Source of the DNA: Paraburkholderia tropica
GTDB lineage: Bacteria; Pseudomonadota; Gammaproteobacteria; Burkholderiales; Burkholderiaceae
Assembly: GCF_900109265.1 (NCBI RefSeq)
Contig: NZ_FNZM01000002.1
Span: 310,001 to 374,000 of the forward strand
Length of the DNA: 64,000 nt
Direction of reading: 5' to 3'
Numbering within the stretch: position 1 is the stretch's first letter; each line of letters begins with the position of its first letter. Below the pieces are notes generated by a model. That model worked only from the letters and a program-made list of their open reading frames with translations. It did not search any database and was not told where the DNA came from. Made by a program: the position numbers and the translations under genes. This document shows, one piece after another, positions 43,994-53,347 of this stretch.

Positions 43994-45673
43994 CTAAGCC
44001 GCCAACATCTCCTTCGCATGCCGCCGCGTGGTCGCGGTGATCTCCAGCCCGCCGAGCATGCGCGCGACTTCTTCCACGCGGCCCGGCTTGTCGAGCGGCG
44101 TGACGACCGACACCGTGCCGCCGTTGCCGTCGCCGGACTTCGACACCTGGAAATGGTGATCGCCGCGCGCGGCCACTTGCGGCAGGTGCGTGACGCACAG
44201 CACCTGGCGCGCTTGCCCGAGTTGATGCAGCAGACGGCCGACCACTTCGGCCACGCCGCCGCCGATGCCCGTGTCCACTTCGTCGAAGATCAGCGTGGGC
44301 GTGGGGCTCGCGGCGCTGGCGATCACGGCGAGCGCGAGGCTGATACGCGCGAGTTCGCCGCCCGAAGCGATCTTCGCGAGCGGGCGCAGCGGCACGCCCG
44401 CGTGGCCCGCGACGCGGAACTCGATCTGCTCAAGCCCGTGCTGGCCGCCGATCGGCTCGCCATTCGAGCCGTTGCCGAGCGGCACGAGCGCCACTTCGAA
44501 ACTGCCGCCCGCCATCGACAATTCCTGCATGCCTTGCGTGACCGCTGCGCCGAGCGCCTGCGCGGCCTTGGCGCGCGCTTTCGACAGCCGGCGCGCTTCG
44601 GCGAGATAGGCGTTCTGCGCTTTGTCCGCGGCGGCGCGCAGGCCGTCGAGGTCGGAGGCGGCGTCGAGCGCGGCGAGTTGCTGGCGGCGCGCCGCGTGTT
44701 CGTCGGGCAGCGACTCGGCCGGCAGACGGAATTTGCGCGACGCCGAATGCAGCGCATCCAGACGGTGTTCCACCTGCGCGAGCCGGTGCGGATCGAGGTC
44801 GAGACGCTGCGCGTAATGCGAGAGCGAATAGGACGCTTCCTGAAGCTGGATGGCGGCCGGTTCGAGCGCGGCGAGCGCGTCGTTGAGTTCGTTGTCGACT
44901 TCGGCGAGGTCGCGCAGCTTCGAGACGATCGAGTTCAGATGCGAAATCATCGCGTCGTCGGATTCGGAGAGCGCCGCGAGCGCGCCTTGCACGCCGTCGA
45001 TCAGATTCGCGGAATTCGAGAGCCGCGTGTGCTCCGCGTTCACTTCTTCCCATTCGCCCGGCTGCGGCGCGAGCTTGTCGAGTTCGGCGAGCTGCCACGC
45101 GAGACGCTCGCGCTCCAGTTGCAGCTCGCGGTCGCGCGACATGGCGGTCTGCACGGCCAGACGCGCGTCGCGCGCATCGCGCCACGTGCGCGTGACGGCG
45201 GCGGCGAGGTCGGTGATGCCCGCGTGCGTGTCGAACAGCTCGCGCTGCGCGTCGGGGCGCATCAGCAGTTGATGCGCGTGCTGACCGTGAATGTCGACGA
45301 GCCGTTCGCCCACATCGCGCAACTGCGCGAGCGTGGCGGGCGTGCCGTTGATGAAGGCGCGCGAGCGGCCGTTGCTGTCCACGACGCGGCGCAGCATGAC
45401 GACGCGCTCGCCGTCGGGCAGCGCGAGCGCCTGCTCGTCGAGCCATTGCTGAATGTGCGGCGGCGTGTCGAATTCGGCGGTGATGTCGGCGCGGCTTTCG
45501 CCCGTGCGCACGACGCCCGCGTCGGCGCGCGCGCCGAGCGTGAGCGCGAGGGCGTCGATGAGAATCGACTTGCCGGCGCCCGTCTCGCCGGAGAACACGG
45601 AAAAACCGCTGTCGAATTCGAGGTCGAGCGCGGCGACGATCACGAAGTCGCGTATCGAAAGGTGGCGGAGCAT
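43994..45673 (-). CDS. recN: DNA repair protein RecN
   Basis: SMC-like ATPase that acts on double-strand breaks before RecA-mediated recombination. The 559-residue protein has the N-terminal MLRHLSIRDFVIVAALDLEF followed by Walker A SGETGAGKSILIDALALTLG (residues 28-47). A coiled-coil middle (about 150-370) follows. The C-terminal ABC signature KIASGGELARISLALAVIAS (near 440) and Walker B LIFDEVDTGIGG (near 468) complete it. The length is normal. The gene is 59 bp downstream of nadK on the same strand, the conserved nadK-recN pair, and is probably read from the nadK promoter. No LexA-type SOS box was recognised in the small gap. Confidence 0.97.
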   Translation of the reverse strand: MLRHLSIRDFVIVAALDLEFDSGFSVFSGETGAGKSILIDALALTLGARADAGVVRTGESRADITAEFDTPPHIQQWLDEQALALPDGERVVMLRRVVDSNGRSRAFINGTPATLAQLRDVGERLVDIHGQHAHQLLMRPDAQRELFDTHAGITDLAAAVTRTWRDARDARLAVQTAMSRDRELQLERERLAWQLAELDKLAPQPGEWEEVNAEHTRLSNSANLIDGVQGALAALSESDDAMISHLNSIVSKLRDLAEVDNELNDALAALEPAAIQLQEASYSLSHYAQRLDLDPHRLAQVEHRLDALHSASRKFRLPAESLPDEHAARRQQLAALDAASDLDGLRAAADKAQNAYLAEARRLSKARAKAAQALGAAVTQGMQELSMAGGSFEVALVPLGNGSNGEPIGGQHGLEQIEFRVAGHAGVPLRPLAKIASGGELARISLALAVIASAASPTPTLIFDEVDTGIGGGVAEVVGRLLHQLGQARQVLCVTHLPQVAARGDHHFQVSKSGDGNGGTVSVVTPLDKPGRVEEVARMLGGLEITATTRRHAKEMLAA

Positions 45674-45732
45674 GGCGTCTTGGGTCGGGCTGGCGTGCCG
45701 TTTATACAGGGTTGTGGCGGTTTTGGGCGCGG

Positions 45733-46644
45733 TTAGTCCTGCGGGTCGTCCTGCAGCGACGGATGCTCGTTCCAGTGCAGCTTCTTGCGCAGCGTACGGT
45801 AGTAGCTATAGCCGACCGGATGCAGGAAGGGCACGGTATGGCGCGAGCGGCGCACCTCGATGACGTCGTTCAGTTCGACGGCCGTGAACGACTGCATGTC
45901 GAAATTCACGTTGACGTCGCGGCCCGCGACGATCTGGATGCTCACCTTGCAGTCGTCGGGCAGCACGATCGGGCGGTTCGAGAGCGCGTGCGGCGCGATC
46001 GGCACGAGCACGATGCCCTGCAGCTGCGGATGCAGAATCGGCCCTTGCGACGAGAGCGCGTAAGCCGTGGAGCCCGTGGGCGTGGCGACGATCAGGCCGT
46101 CCGAGCGCTGGTTGTACATGAAGCGGCCGTCCACGTGCACGCGCAGCTCGGCCATGCCGGAGAAGCCGCTGCGGTTCACCACCACGTCGTTGAACGCGAG
46201 CGCCTGATAGATCGGAGCGCCGTCGCGCGTGATGCGCGATTCGAGCAGCGAGCGCTCCTCGCGCTCGAAGCTGCCCGCGAGCAGTTGCGGCACGATCTCC
46301 TGCATGTCGGAGAACGGAATGTCGGTGATAAAGCCGAGCCGCCCATGGTTGATGCCGATGAGCGGCGTGCGGTAGGGTGCGAGCTGGCGGCCGATGCCGA
46401 GCATCGTGCCGTCGCCGCCGAGCACCACGGCCACGTCCGCGCGCGCGCCGATTTCGGCGGGCTGGAGCGACGGATAGCCGGTGGCGCCGATTTCCTGGGC
46501 GGTCTGCGCTTCGAACACGACGTCGAAGCCGCGTTGCGAAATGGTCTGGGCGAGCGCCATCAGCGGCTCGCCGATGCCTTGGGTGTTGCTGCGCCCGACG
46601 AGCGCAACCGTCTTGAACTGGCTCTCAATCTTCTGGATCTGCAT
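45733..46644 (-). CDS. nadK: NAD kinase
   Basis: Phosphorylates NAD to NADP with ATP in the cytoplasm. The 303-residue protein has the invariant [17 protein letters not shown] (GGDG at residues 76-79), [11 protein letters not shown] and the glycine-rich [20 protein letters not shown] (near residue 175). It ends in the usual C-terminal beta-domain. It is transcribed leftward towards recN and divergently from hrcA, with 292 bp between the two starts. The nadK-recN and hrcA pairing is common in betaproteobacteria and helps to confirm the call. Confidence 0.97.
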   Translation of the reverse strand: MQIQKIESQFKTVALVGRSNTQGIGEPLMALAQTISQRGFDVVFEAQTAQEIGATGYPSLQPAEIGARADVAVVLGGDGTMLGIGRQLAPYRTPLIGINHGRLGFITDIPFSDMQEIVPQLLAGSFEREERSLLESRITRDGAPIYQALAFNDVVVNRSGFSGMAELRVHVDGRFMYNQRSDGLIVATPTGSTAYALSSQGPILHPQLQGIVLVPIAPHALSNRPIVLPDDCKVSIQIVAGRDVNVNFDMQSFTAVELNDVIEVRRSRHTVPFLHPVGYSYYRTLRKKLHWNEHPSLQDDPQD

Positions 46645-46922
46645 GCCGCAATTACACCATAGTCAGGTCCCGAAAAGGAACCTGTGAGCCAATACGGGCG
46701 GGGCGGCGGCCGAAAAAACGCCGCCTCGCGGGCGATGCGCCCGCGGGTGCTTTTCCCGCGCAACGCGGCGCCTTTCTCCCAAAAGCCGGTGACGCGCCGA
46801 TGACAGCGACCCATTTCGGGGGCTACGCCGCGTAGCGGGTTCCGCCAGCCGGCGGCCCGCTGCCGGCTCGGCCCGCCGCCCGCGCGCCCGCGTGCGTACT
46901 CGCCCCGAACCCGGCATTAGGC

Positions 46923-46928
46923 TAAAAT
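46923..46928 (+). promoter_or_regulatory. Candidate -10 box of hrcA, with almost no leader
   Basis: TAAAAT ends 8 bases before the hrcA ATG at 46937. If used, transcription would start 1-3 bases before the start codon and the message would be leaderless, which fits the lack of a Shine-Dalgarno. No -35 hexamer and no CIRCE inverted repeat (TTAGCACTC/GAGTGCTAA) is present. Confidence 0.4.
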
Positions 46929-46936
46929 TTTCAGTC

Positions 46937-47956
46937 ATGTTAGATCCCCGCGCACAAACCCTCCTCAAGACGCTGATCGAGCGCTACATCGCCGAAGGTC
47001 AGCCGGTTGGCTCGCGCACGCTGTCGCGATTCTCCGGGCTGGAGCTGAGCCCGGCGACCATCCGCAACGTGATGTCGGACCTGGAGGAGCTGGGGCTCGT
47101 GTCCAGTCCGCACACCTCGGCGGGGCGCGTGCCCACGCCGCGCGGCTACCGCCTGTTCGTCGACACCATGCTCACCGTCGAGCCGTCCGGCGACGAGGAC
47201 GCGCTCACGCGCGCGGTGAAAACCACGCTGCGCCCCGGCGAGCCGCAGAAGGTGGTGGCGGCCGCGGCCAGCGTGCTCTCGAATCTCTCGCAGTTCGCCG
47301 GCGTGGTGCTCACGCCGCGCCGCAGCCACGTGTTCAAGCAGATCGAGTTCATGCGCCTGTCGGACAAGCGCATCCTGCTGATTATCGTGACGCCCGAAGG
47401 CGACGTGCAGAACCGCATCATGGCGACGCAGCGCGACTTCGCGCCTTCCGAGCTGATCGAAGCCTCCAATTACATCAACGCGCATTTCGCGGGCCTCTCG
47501 TTCGACGAGGTGCGCCGCCGCCTGCGCGAGGAAATCGACGCGCTGCGCGGCGACATGACCACGCTCATGCACGCCGCCGTGACCGCGAGCACCGAGGAGT
47601 CGGACACCGGCGAGACCGTGCTGATCTCGGGCGAGCGCAACCTGCTCGAAGTGGCCGACCTGTCCTCGGACATGGCGCGCCTGCGCAAGCTGTTCGACGT
47701 GTTCGACCAGAAGACCAGCCTGCTGCAACTGCTGGACGTCTCCAGCCACGCGCAGGGCGTGCAGATCTTCATTGGCGGCGAGTCGCAACTCGTGCCGATC
47801 GAGGAAATGAGCGTGGTGACCGCGCCGTACGAAGTGAACGGCAAGATCGTGGGCACGCTGGGCGTGATTGGCCCGACGCGCATGGCCTACAACCGCGTGA
47901 TTCCGATCGTGGACATCACCGCGCGGCTGCTCTCGCTCACGCTCAGCCAGAACTGA
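46937..47956 (+). CDS. hrcA: Heat-inducible transcription repressor HrcA
   Basis: Represses chaperone genes by binding CIRCE operators, and is kept active by GroEL. The 339-residue protein has the N-terminal winged-helix region ([40 protein letters not shown] and [19 protein letters not shown], residues about 1-66). Next come the GAF-like domain with an inserted dimerising part, and the conserved ending [20 protein letters not shown]. The ATG at 46937 gives the exact family start; upstream in-frame codons do not. There is no CIRCE element in front of it or of grpE or dnaK, so its targets (groESL is typical in this group) are probably outside the window. The position between nadK and hemH is usual for Burkholderiaceae. 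Confidence 0.96.
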   Translation: MLDPRAQTLLKTLIERYIAEGQPVGSRTLSRFSGLELSPATIRNVMSDLEELGLVSSPHTSAGRVPTPRGYRLFVDTMLTVEPSGDEDALTRAVKTTLRPGEPQKVVAAAASVLSNLSQFAGVVLTPRRSHVFKQIEFMRLSDKRILLIIVTPEGDVQNRIMATQRDFAPSELIEASNYINAHFAGLSFDEVRRRLREEIDALRGDMTTLMHAAVTASTEESDTGETVLISGERNLLEVADLSSDMARLRKLFDVFDQKTSLLQLLDVSSHAQGVQIFIGGESQLVPIEEMSVVTAPYEVNGKIVGTLGVIGPTRMAYNRVIPIVDITARLLSLTLSQN

Positions 47957-48105
47957 GCGGCTTGCCGGCCATGATCGGCGAAAGCGGCGCGCCGCGCCAT
48001 TAGCCGAATGGCTAACGTTGCGGCGCGAACTGCGCTGCGTTGCCTGACGTACGCCGCCGCACACGCGCGGCCCGCCCGCCGCCTGGCTGACCCGAAGCCG
48101 CCCGC

Positions 48106-48111
48106 TATAAT
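48106..48111 (+). promoter_or_regulatory. Consensus -10 box of hemH
   Basis: A perfect TATAAT lies 52 bases before the hemH start codon; TGGCTG at 48084-48089 is a weak -35 with a 16-base spacer. Confidence 0.5.
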
Positions 48112-48163
48112 GATCCCTTGTGCAACCGTTGCTGCGCTGCTCGCGCGGCGTCCCTGATCGCCT

Positions 48164-49243
48164 ATGCGTTTCGACCTCGAGCGGCCCCTGCAATCCGCTG
48201 TCGCGCATCGTGTTGCGGTGCTGCTGATCAATCTCGGCACGCCCGACGCGCCCACGCCGCGCGCCGTGCGCCGCTATCTCGCGCAGTTTCTCTCCGACCC
48301 GCGCGTGGTCGAGATTCCCGCGCCCATCTGGCAGGTCATTCTGCGCGCGCTGATTTTGCCGCTGCGCGGGCGCTCGTCGGCGAAAAAGTACGCCGCCGTG
48401 TGGACGCCCGAGGGCTCGCCGCTGCGCGTGCACACGCAAAAGCAGACCGACGCGCTGCGCCATCTGCTGCAAATCAACGACTACACGGTGCTGGTCGATT
48501 ACGCGATGCGCTACGGCACGCCCGACATCCCGGCGATGCTCAATCAGCTCAAGCTCGCGGGCGCCGAACGCATCCTGCTCGTGCCAATGTATCCGCAGTA
48601 TTCGGCCTCGACCACGGCCACGGCCTTCGACGCCGCGTTTGCTGCACTGCGGCGCATGCGCAATCAGCCCGAGATCCGCACGCTGCGCGGCTATCACGAC
48701 CATCCGGCCTACATCGCCGCGCTGGCCGCGCAGGTGCATCAGTACTGGAGCGCGCACGGCAAACCCGATTTCGCGGCCGGGGATCGTCTCGTACTGAGCT
48801 TTCATGGCGTGCCGAGCCGCACGCTCGATCTCGGCGACCCGTACCACGAGCAGTGTCAGCAGACTGCGTCGCTGCTCATGCACGCGCTGGAACTTACGTC
48901 GGTCGAATGCCGCGTCACGTTCCAGTCGCGCTTCGGGCGCGCGCAGTGGCTGCAGCCGTACACGGCGCCCACGCTCAAGGAGCTGGGGCAGGCGGGCGTG
49001 CGGCGTGCGGACGTATTCTGTCCGGGTTTCACGGCCGATTGCCTGGAAACCATCGAGGAAATCGGCATGGAAGTCCGCGACGAATTCCTGCACGGCGGCG
49101 GCAAGGAGTTCCACCGTATTCCGTGCCTGAACGACTCGCGCGCGTGGATCGCGGCGCTCGGCGAGATCGTGGCGCAAAACCTGCAAGGCTGGCCTGTGCA
49201 GGCGGCGAGCGCCGGCGTGCATGCTGCGGGCGCGGTGGCGTGA
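48164..49243 (+). CDS. hemH: Ferrochelatase
   Basis: Inserts ferrous iron into protoporphyrin IX, the last step of haem synthesis, at the inner face of the membrane. The 359-residue protein begins with the family motif [20 protein letters not shown] (near residue 17). It has [20 protein letters not shown] (near 142), the metal-binding histidine in [20 protein letters not shown] (near 210), and [20 protein letters not shown] with the active-site glutamates (near 285). The start is the ATG at 48164 with a weak ribosome site. hslR follows 43 bp downstream and is probably co-transcribed. The only haem-protein gene in the window is hmp, 46 kb away. Confidence 0.96.
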   Translation: MRFDLERPLQSAVAHRVAVLLINLGTPDAPTPRAVRRYLAQFLSDPRVVEIPAPIWQVILRALILPLRGRSSAKKYAAVWTPEGSPLRVHTQKQTDALRHLLQINDYTVLVDYAMRYGTPDIPAMLNQLKLAGAERILLVPMYPQYSASTTATAFDAAFAALRRMRNQPEIRTLRGYHDHPAYIAALAAQVHQYWSAHGKPDFAAGDRLVLSFHGVPSRTLDLGDPYHEQCQQTASLLMHALELTSVECRVTFQSRFGRAQWLQPYTAPTLKELGQAGVRRADVFCPGFTADCLETIEEIGMEVRDEFLHGGGKEFHRIPCLNDSRAWIAALGEIVAQNLQGWPVQAASAGVHAAGAVA

Positions 49244-49286
49244 AGCTGCTGCGCCGCGCGCGTTTCGCTTAATCAGGACGCAACGT

Positions 49287-49694
49287 ATGAACTACAAAAT
49301 TTCGACGGAGCCGGGCGCGCGACTGCGCATCGACAAGTGGCTCTGGTCCGCGCGCTTTTTCAAGACGCGCTCGCTGGCTACCGATGCGGTCGGCAAAGGC
49401 CGCGTGCGCATTGGCGGCGAAGCGGTGAAGGCGTCGAAGGAAGTGCGCGTGGGCGATCGCGTGGAATTCGAAATCGATCACGTGGTCTGGGAAGTGGATG
49501 TGCTGGGAATCTGCGAGGTGCGCGGCCCGGCCAGCGTGGCGCAGACGCTTTACGCGGAAACCGAAGCCGGGCGCGCCCGGCGCGCGGCCGAGCAGGAACG
49601 GCGCCGGCTCTTTCGCGAACCGGCGGCCGTATTGCAGGGCAGACCGACCAAGCGGGACCGCCGCACTATCGACAAACTTTCGCGTGAGGATTGA
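49287..49694 (+). CDS. hslR: S4-domain RNA-binding heat-shock protein (Hsp15)
   Basis: Binds 50S subunits that carry a stalled nascent chain and helps to recycle them after heat shock. The 135-residue protein has an N-terminal S4 domain (RLRIDKWLWSARFFKTRSLA at about residues 12-31, then GKGRVRIGGEAVKASKEVRV). A basic C-terminal tail is rich in Arg and Lys (EQERRRLFREP, RPTKRDRRTIDK), as in E. coli Hsp15. The ATG at 49287 has CAGGA upstream. It follows hemH by 43 bp. The last 29 bp overlap, on the other strand, the end of a possible small gene. The context of hrcA, grpE, dnaK and dnaJ supports the heat-shock role. Confidence 0.93.
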   Translation: MNYKISTEPGARLRIDKWLWSARFFKTRSLATDAVGKGRVRIGGEAVKASKEVRVGDRVEFEIDHVVWEVDVLGICEVRGPASVAQTLYAETEAGRARRAAEQERRRLFREPAAVLQGRPTKRDRRTIDKLSRED

Positions 49695-49827
49695 AGAGGG
49701 CTTCCATCGTGGCGTGGACGCCGCCGTATTCGGTGGTGTTCTCGTTCACGACGCCGGACATGCAGATGGTGGTGGTTCCGGCGATGAGTACCAGAGCGAC
49801 CACCGATATGGCAAAGGTCAGTTTCAC
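49666..49827 (-). CDS. Small membrane or secreted protein of unknown function
   Basis: I do not recognise this gene. It encodes 53 residues from a GTG at 49827 preceded by GGGGAG (4-base spacing). A basic residue is followed by one hydrophobic segment (LTFAISVVALVLIAGTTTIC, about residues 3-22) and then a short polar part with NENTTEYGG. It could be a single-span membrane peptide or an exported peptide; the Cys22 context does not fit a lipobox well. The 3' end overlaps hslR by 29 bp in convergent orientation. The good ribosome site and the coherent signal-like helix are the main support. The nearest partners on the same strand are far away, so it would be monocistronic. Confidence 0.5.
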   Translation of the reverse strand: MKLTFAISVVALVLIAGTTTICMSGVVNENTTEYGGVHATMEALFNPHAKVCR

Positions 49828-50198
49828 GGTACTCCCCAAGGGATCGCGCCAAAACGGCCAGGTAAACCCGGTTTCGGGTTCAATCGGTGCGGTGCCGCGC
49901 TCAGGGTATACGTGTGATTGAGCAGCACCTGTTCCTGAGTGTAGGTCAGGTGGGCGGCGCACTCAATTTCAATTTTTCCGCACTGCGGTAATGATTGTAA
50001 CGGGCAGTTTCGGCGGTTTGACCGTTGTATAAAAAACCGCTGGAAAGCCCTTGAAACAAGCGATCCGGCACCCATGTGCTGTCGCAATGTACGAAGCATC
50101 TGTCGCGCCGGCACAACGGCTGCCGGGGCGGCGGAACAGACGGTCCGCACGGGCCGGTGCTTCGTGTCCCTTTTTACTATTCAACGACGTTCAGCGAC
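49828..50198. other. Region between the small gene and grpE
   Basis: 371 bp. It holds the sigma-32-type promoter of grpE (50050-50077) and, before it, overlapping inverted repeats (CACCTG/CAGGTG near 49930-49955 and GCGGTTT/AAACCGC near 50014-50040) that could fold on either strand. No other gene was seen. Confidence 0.6.
50050..50077 (+). promoter_or_regulatory. Heat-shock sigma-32 promoter of grpE
   Basis: CTTGAAA (50050-50056), a 13-base spacer and ACCCATGT (50070-50077) match the E. coli type consensus CTTGAAA / CCCCATnT with one mismatch. The leader to the grpE ATG at 50199 would be about 115 bases. Confidence 0.8.
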
Positions 50199-50759
50199 AT
50201 GGAAAACACGCAAGAGAACCCGACGAGCCAGAACCCCACGCCCGCGGACGACGCGTCCCAGGCCGCCGCACAGCCGCAGGCCGACGCCGGCCAGGTGGAG
50301 CAAGGCGGCGCGGACGCCGCGCTTGCCGAGGCGCAAGCGAAGGTGGCCGAGCTGCAGGACGCCTTCATCCGCGCCAAGGCCGAGACGGAAAACGTCCGCC
50401 GCCGCGCGCAGGAAGACGTCGCCAAGGCTCACAAGTTCGCCATCGAAAACTTCGCCGAGCACCTGCTGCCGGTGGTCGACAGCCTCGAAGCCGCGCTCGC
50501 GCACGGCTCGGACGACCTCGCGAAGGTCAACGAAGGCGTCGAGCTCACGCTCAAGCAGCTGAGCGGCGCGCTGGAAAAGGGCAAGGTCCTCGCGATCAAC
50601 CCGGTCGGCGAGAAGTTCGATCCGCACCGCCATCAGGCTATCTCGATGGTGCCGTCGGAGCAGGAAGCCAACACCGTCGTCAGCGTGCTGCAAAAGGGCT
50701 ATGTGATCGCCGACCGCGTGCTGCGTCCGGCGCTCGTCACGGTGTCGCAGCCGAAGTAA
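50199..50759 (+). CDS. grpE: Nucleotide exchange factor GrpE
   Basis: Releases ADP from DnaK so that a new ATP can bind. The 186-residue protein has an acidic Gln/Ala/Pro-rich N-terminal tail (about residues 1-45), a long dimerising coiled coil ([20 protein letters not shown], then [20 protein letters not shown]), a four-helix part ([18 protein letters not shown]) and the beta-domain that contacts DnaK ([40 protein letters not shown]). The ATG at 50199 opens the conserved [12 protein letters not shown] start; upstream in-frame codons are noncoding in look. The Shine-Dalgarno is weak. It has its own heat-shock promoter and is 364 bp upstream of dnaK, which has another. Confidence 0.96.
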   Translation: MENTQENPTSQNPTPADDASQAAAQPQADAGQVEQGGADAALAEAQAKVAELQDAFIRAKAETENVRRRAQEDVAKAHKFAIENFAEHLLPVVDSLEAALAHGSDDLAKVNEGVELTLKQLSGALEKGKVLAINPVGEKFDPHRHQAISMVPSEQEANTVVSVLQKGYVIADRVLRPALVTVSQPK

Positions 50760-51123
50760 GCGGTGTAAAGGCGCGCACCGCCGGGCGTCGGCAGTCAGAC
50801 TGAAGACGCGGCGTCGCGCTCCCGTCATCCGCTGTAGCGCAGTCGTGCTTTCCGGCGGCCTTGCGGTCGTTTCGTAAGGCTTTAGAAAGCGAAGGTGGCG
50901 CTTTTTCCAAAACATCGCGAAAATGCGTCGCCGATTGAAAAAAATTAACGGACGCATAGCCCAAACCCCTTGAAAAGCGCCAACGCGGCACTTATTTGGG
51001 CAGCAGTTCCGAATTGAAGTGGACGCCAGCCGCGATCACGCGGATTGCAACCTTGTTGAAACCGCGTCGAAAACCGCGCAAAGCGGCGTCCGCGCAGCGA
51101 TCAAAATTGGAGATTTGACAAAA
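50760..51123 (+). other. Region between grpE and dnaK
   Basis: 364 bp without a gene. The left part is GC-rich; the right part is A-rich and carries the dnaK heat-shock promoter and a leader of about 120 bases. No CIRCE repeat was found. Confidence 0.65.
50969..51000 (+). promoter_or_regulatory. Heat-shock sigma-32 promoter of dnaK (CTTG / CTTAT form)
   Basis: CTTG (50969-50972), an 18-base spacer and CTTATTTGGG (50991-51000) match at every fixed position the CTTG-N17/18-CYTATnTnnG consensus described for alphaproteobacterial sigma-32. CTTGAAA at the left also fits the E. coli -35. Confidence 0.82.
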
Positions 51124-53070
51124 ATGGGCAAAATTATTGGTATTGACCTCGGCACCACGAACTCGTGCGTGGCGCTGATGGAAGGCAATCAGGTCAAGGT
51201 GATCGAGAACTCCGAAGGCGCCCGTACGACGCCGTCGATCATCGCCTACATGGACGACAACGAAGTCCTGGTCGGCGCGCCGGCCAAGCGCCAGTCGGTC
51301 ACGAACCCGCGCAACACGCTTTACGCGGTCAAGCGCCTGATCGGCCGCCGCTTCGACGAGAAGGAAGTGCAGAAGGACATCAACCTGATGCCCTACAAGA
51401 TCGTCAAGCACGACAACGGCGACGCCTGGGTCGAAGCGCATGGTCAGAACCTCGCGCCGTCGCAGGTTTCCGCAGAAGTGCTGCGCAAGATGAAGAAGAC
51501 CGCTGAAGACTACCTCGGCGAGCCGGTCACCGAAGCCGTGATCACGGTTCCCGCGTACTTCAACGACAGCCAGCGTCAAGCCACCAAGGACGCGGGCCGC
51601 ATCGCCGGTCTGGAAGTCAAGCGCATCATCAACGAACCGACCGCAGCCGCGCTCGCGTTCGGTCTGGACAAGGCCGAAAAGGGCGACCGCAAGATCGCCG
51701 TGTTCGACCTCGGCGGCGGCACGTTCGACATCTCGATCATCGAAATCGCGGACGTCGACGGCGAAATGCAGTTCGAAGTGCTCTCGACCAACGGCGACAC
51801 GTTCCTCGGCGGCGAAGACTTCGACCAGCGCATCATCGATTACATCATCGGCGAGTTCAAGAAGGAGCAGGGCGTCGACCTCTCGAAGGACGTGCTCGCG
51901 CTGCAACGCCTGAAGGAAGCCGCTGAAAAGGCCAAGATCGAACTCTCGTCGGGCCAGCAGACCGAAATCAACCTGCCGTACATCACGGCGGACGCATCGG
52001 GTCCGAAGCACTTGAACCTGAAGATCACGCGCGCCAAGCTGGAAGCGCTGGTCGAAGACCTGATCGAGCGCACCATCGAGCCGTGCCGCGTCGCGATCAA
52101 GGACGCAGGCGTGAAGGTCGGCGACATCGACGACGTGATTCTCGTCGGCGGCCAGACGCGTATGCCGAAGGTGCAGGAAAAGGTGAAGGAGTTCTTCGGC
52201 AAGGATCCGCGCCGTGACGTGAACCCGGACGAAGCCGTTGCAGTCGGCGCCGCGATTCAAGGTCAGGTTCTGTCGGGCGACCGCAAGGACGTGCTGCTCC
52301 TCGACGTGACCCCGCTGTCGCTCGGTATCGAGACGCTCGGCGGCGTGATGACGAAGATGATCAACAAGAACACCACGATCCCGACCAAGCACTCGCAGGT
52401 CTACTCGACGGCGGACGACAGCCAGTCGGCCGTGACGATCAAGGTGTTCCAGGGCGAACGCGAAATGGCGGCGGGCAACAAGCTGCTGGGCGAGTTCAAC
52501 CTCGAAGGCATTCCGCCCGCACCGCGCGGCGTGCCGCAGATCGAAGTGAGCTTCGACATCGACGCGAACGGCATTCTGCACGTCGGCGCGAAGGACAAGG
52601 CGACCGGCAAGGAAAACCGCATCACCATCAAGGCGAACTCGGGCCTGTCGGAAGCCGAAATCGAAAAGATGGTGAAGGACGCCGAAGCGAACGCGGAAGA
52701 AGATCACCGTCTGCGTGAGCTGGCCGACGCGCGCAACCAGGGCGATGCGCTGGTTCACAGCACGAAGAAGGCCGTGGCCGAGTACGGCGACAAGATCGAC
52801 GCTTCCGAAAAGGAAAAGATCGAAGCTTCGCTGAAGGAACTCGAAGACACGCTGAAGGATTCGTCGGCTGACAAGGCGACGATCGAGGCGAAGGTCGAGG
52901 CGCTGTCGGCGGCATCGCAGAAGCTCGGCGAAAAGATGTACGCCGACATGCAGGCGCAGCAGGCCGGCGCCGCAGCGGGCGCGGGTGCCGAAGCCGGCGC
53001 CGAGCAGGCCGCGAAGAACGATGCCGACGACGTGGTCGACGCCGAGTTCAAGGAAGTCAAGAAGGACTAA
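51124..53070 (+). CDS. dnaK: Chaperone DnaK (Hsp70)
   Basis: ATP-driven chaperone that binds exposed hydrophobic peptides, with DnaJ and GrpE as partners. The 648-residue protein has the ATPase domain ([18 protein letters not shown] at residues 4-21, [20 protein letters not shown] near 196 and [20 protein letters not shown] near 335). [19 protein letters not shown] linker and the substrate-binding domain with lid follow. The tail is AADM-like Ala/Gly-rich and ends [14 protein letters not shown], the typical DnaK terminus. The ATG at 51124 has GGAGA 10 bases upstream. Codon use is distinctly biased to a few codons, as for a highly expressed gene. It is preceded by its own heat-shock promoter. 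Confidence 0.99.
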   Translation: MGKIIGIDLGTTNSCVALMEGNQVKVIENSEGARTTPSIIAYMDDNEVLVGAPAKRQSVTNPRNTLYAVKRLIGRRFDEKEVQKDINLMPYKIVKHDNGDAWVEAHGQNLAPSQVSAEVLRKMKKTAEDYLGEPVTEAVITVPAYFNDSQRQATKDAGRIAGLEVKRIINEPTAAALAFGLDKAEKGDRKIAVFDLGGGTFDISIIEIADVDGEMQFEVLSTNGDTFLGGEDFDQRIIDYIIGEFKKEQGVDLSKDVLALQRLKEAAEKAKIELSSGQQTEINLPYITADASGPKHLNLKITRAKLEALVEDLIERTIEPCRVAIKDAGVKVGDIDDVILVGGQTRMPKVQEKVKEFFGKDPRRDVNPDEAVAVGAAIQGQVLSGDRKDVLLLDVTPLSLGIETLGGVMTKMINKNTTIPTKHSQVYSTADDSQSAVTIKVFQGEREMAAGNKLLGEFNLEGIPPAPRGVPQIEVSFDIDANGILHVGAKDKATGKENRITIKANSGLSEAEIEKMVKDAEANAEEDHRLRELADARNQGDALVHSTKKAVAEYGDKIDASEKEKIEASLKELEDTLKDSSADKATIEAKVEALSAASQKLGEKMYADMQAQQAGAAAGAGAEAGAEQAAKNDADDVVDAEFKEVKKD

Positions 53071-53084
53071 GCCGGTGCGAACGG

Positions 53085-53106
53085 GCCGCCGCCCACGGGT
53101 GGCGGC
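53085..53106 (+). other. Stem-loop downstream of dnaK
   Basis: GCCGCCGCCC pairs with GGGTGGCGGC (one G-T pair) around a 2-base loop, 15 bases after the dnaK stop. There is no T-run, so it is more likely a partial terminator or an mRNA-stabilising hairpin that lowers dnaJ relative to dnaK. The rest of the 277-bp gap to dnaJ shows no gene. Confidence 0.45.
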
Positions 53107-53347
53107 TCGAACGAATGGACCGGAGCACGGCCGCATCGGTTACGATGCGCGTCAGCATTGCAGCGCCTGGCGAGCCTTCCGGCTCTCCGGGCACATTTGT
53201 TTTATGGAGGCCGTTCTGTAACAGGGGCCGCAAGGGCGCGAAAAGTGCCCGCGCGGGGCGTGAAAGGAACGGCGAACGGGTCACGAGATCCAGCATTCAA
53301 GAGGAGCCGGCGTGCGCTGCAAAGCGTCAGGCCGGCGTTGAACCGAT

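Noticed and set aside
46645..51123. CIRCE operators before hrcA, grpE or dnaK
   Set aside because: No TTAGCACTC/GAGTGCTAA pair or near match was seen in any of these upstream regions.
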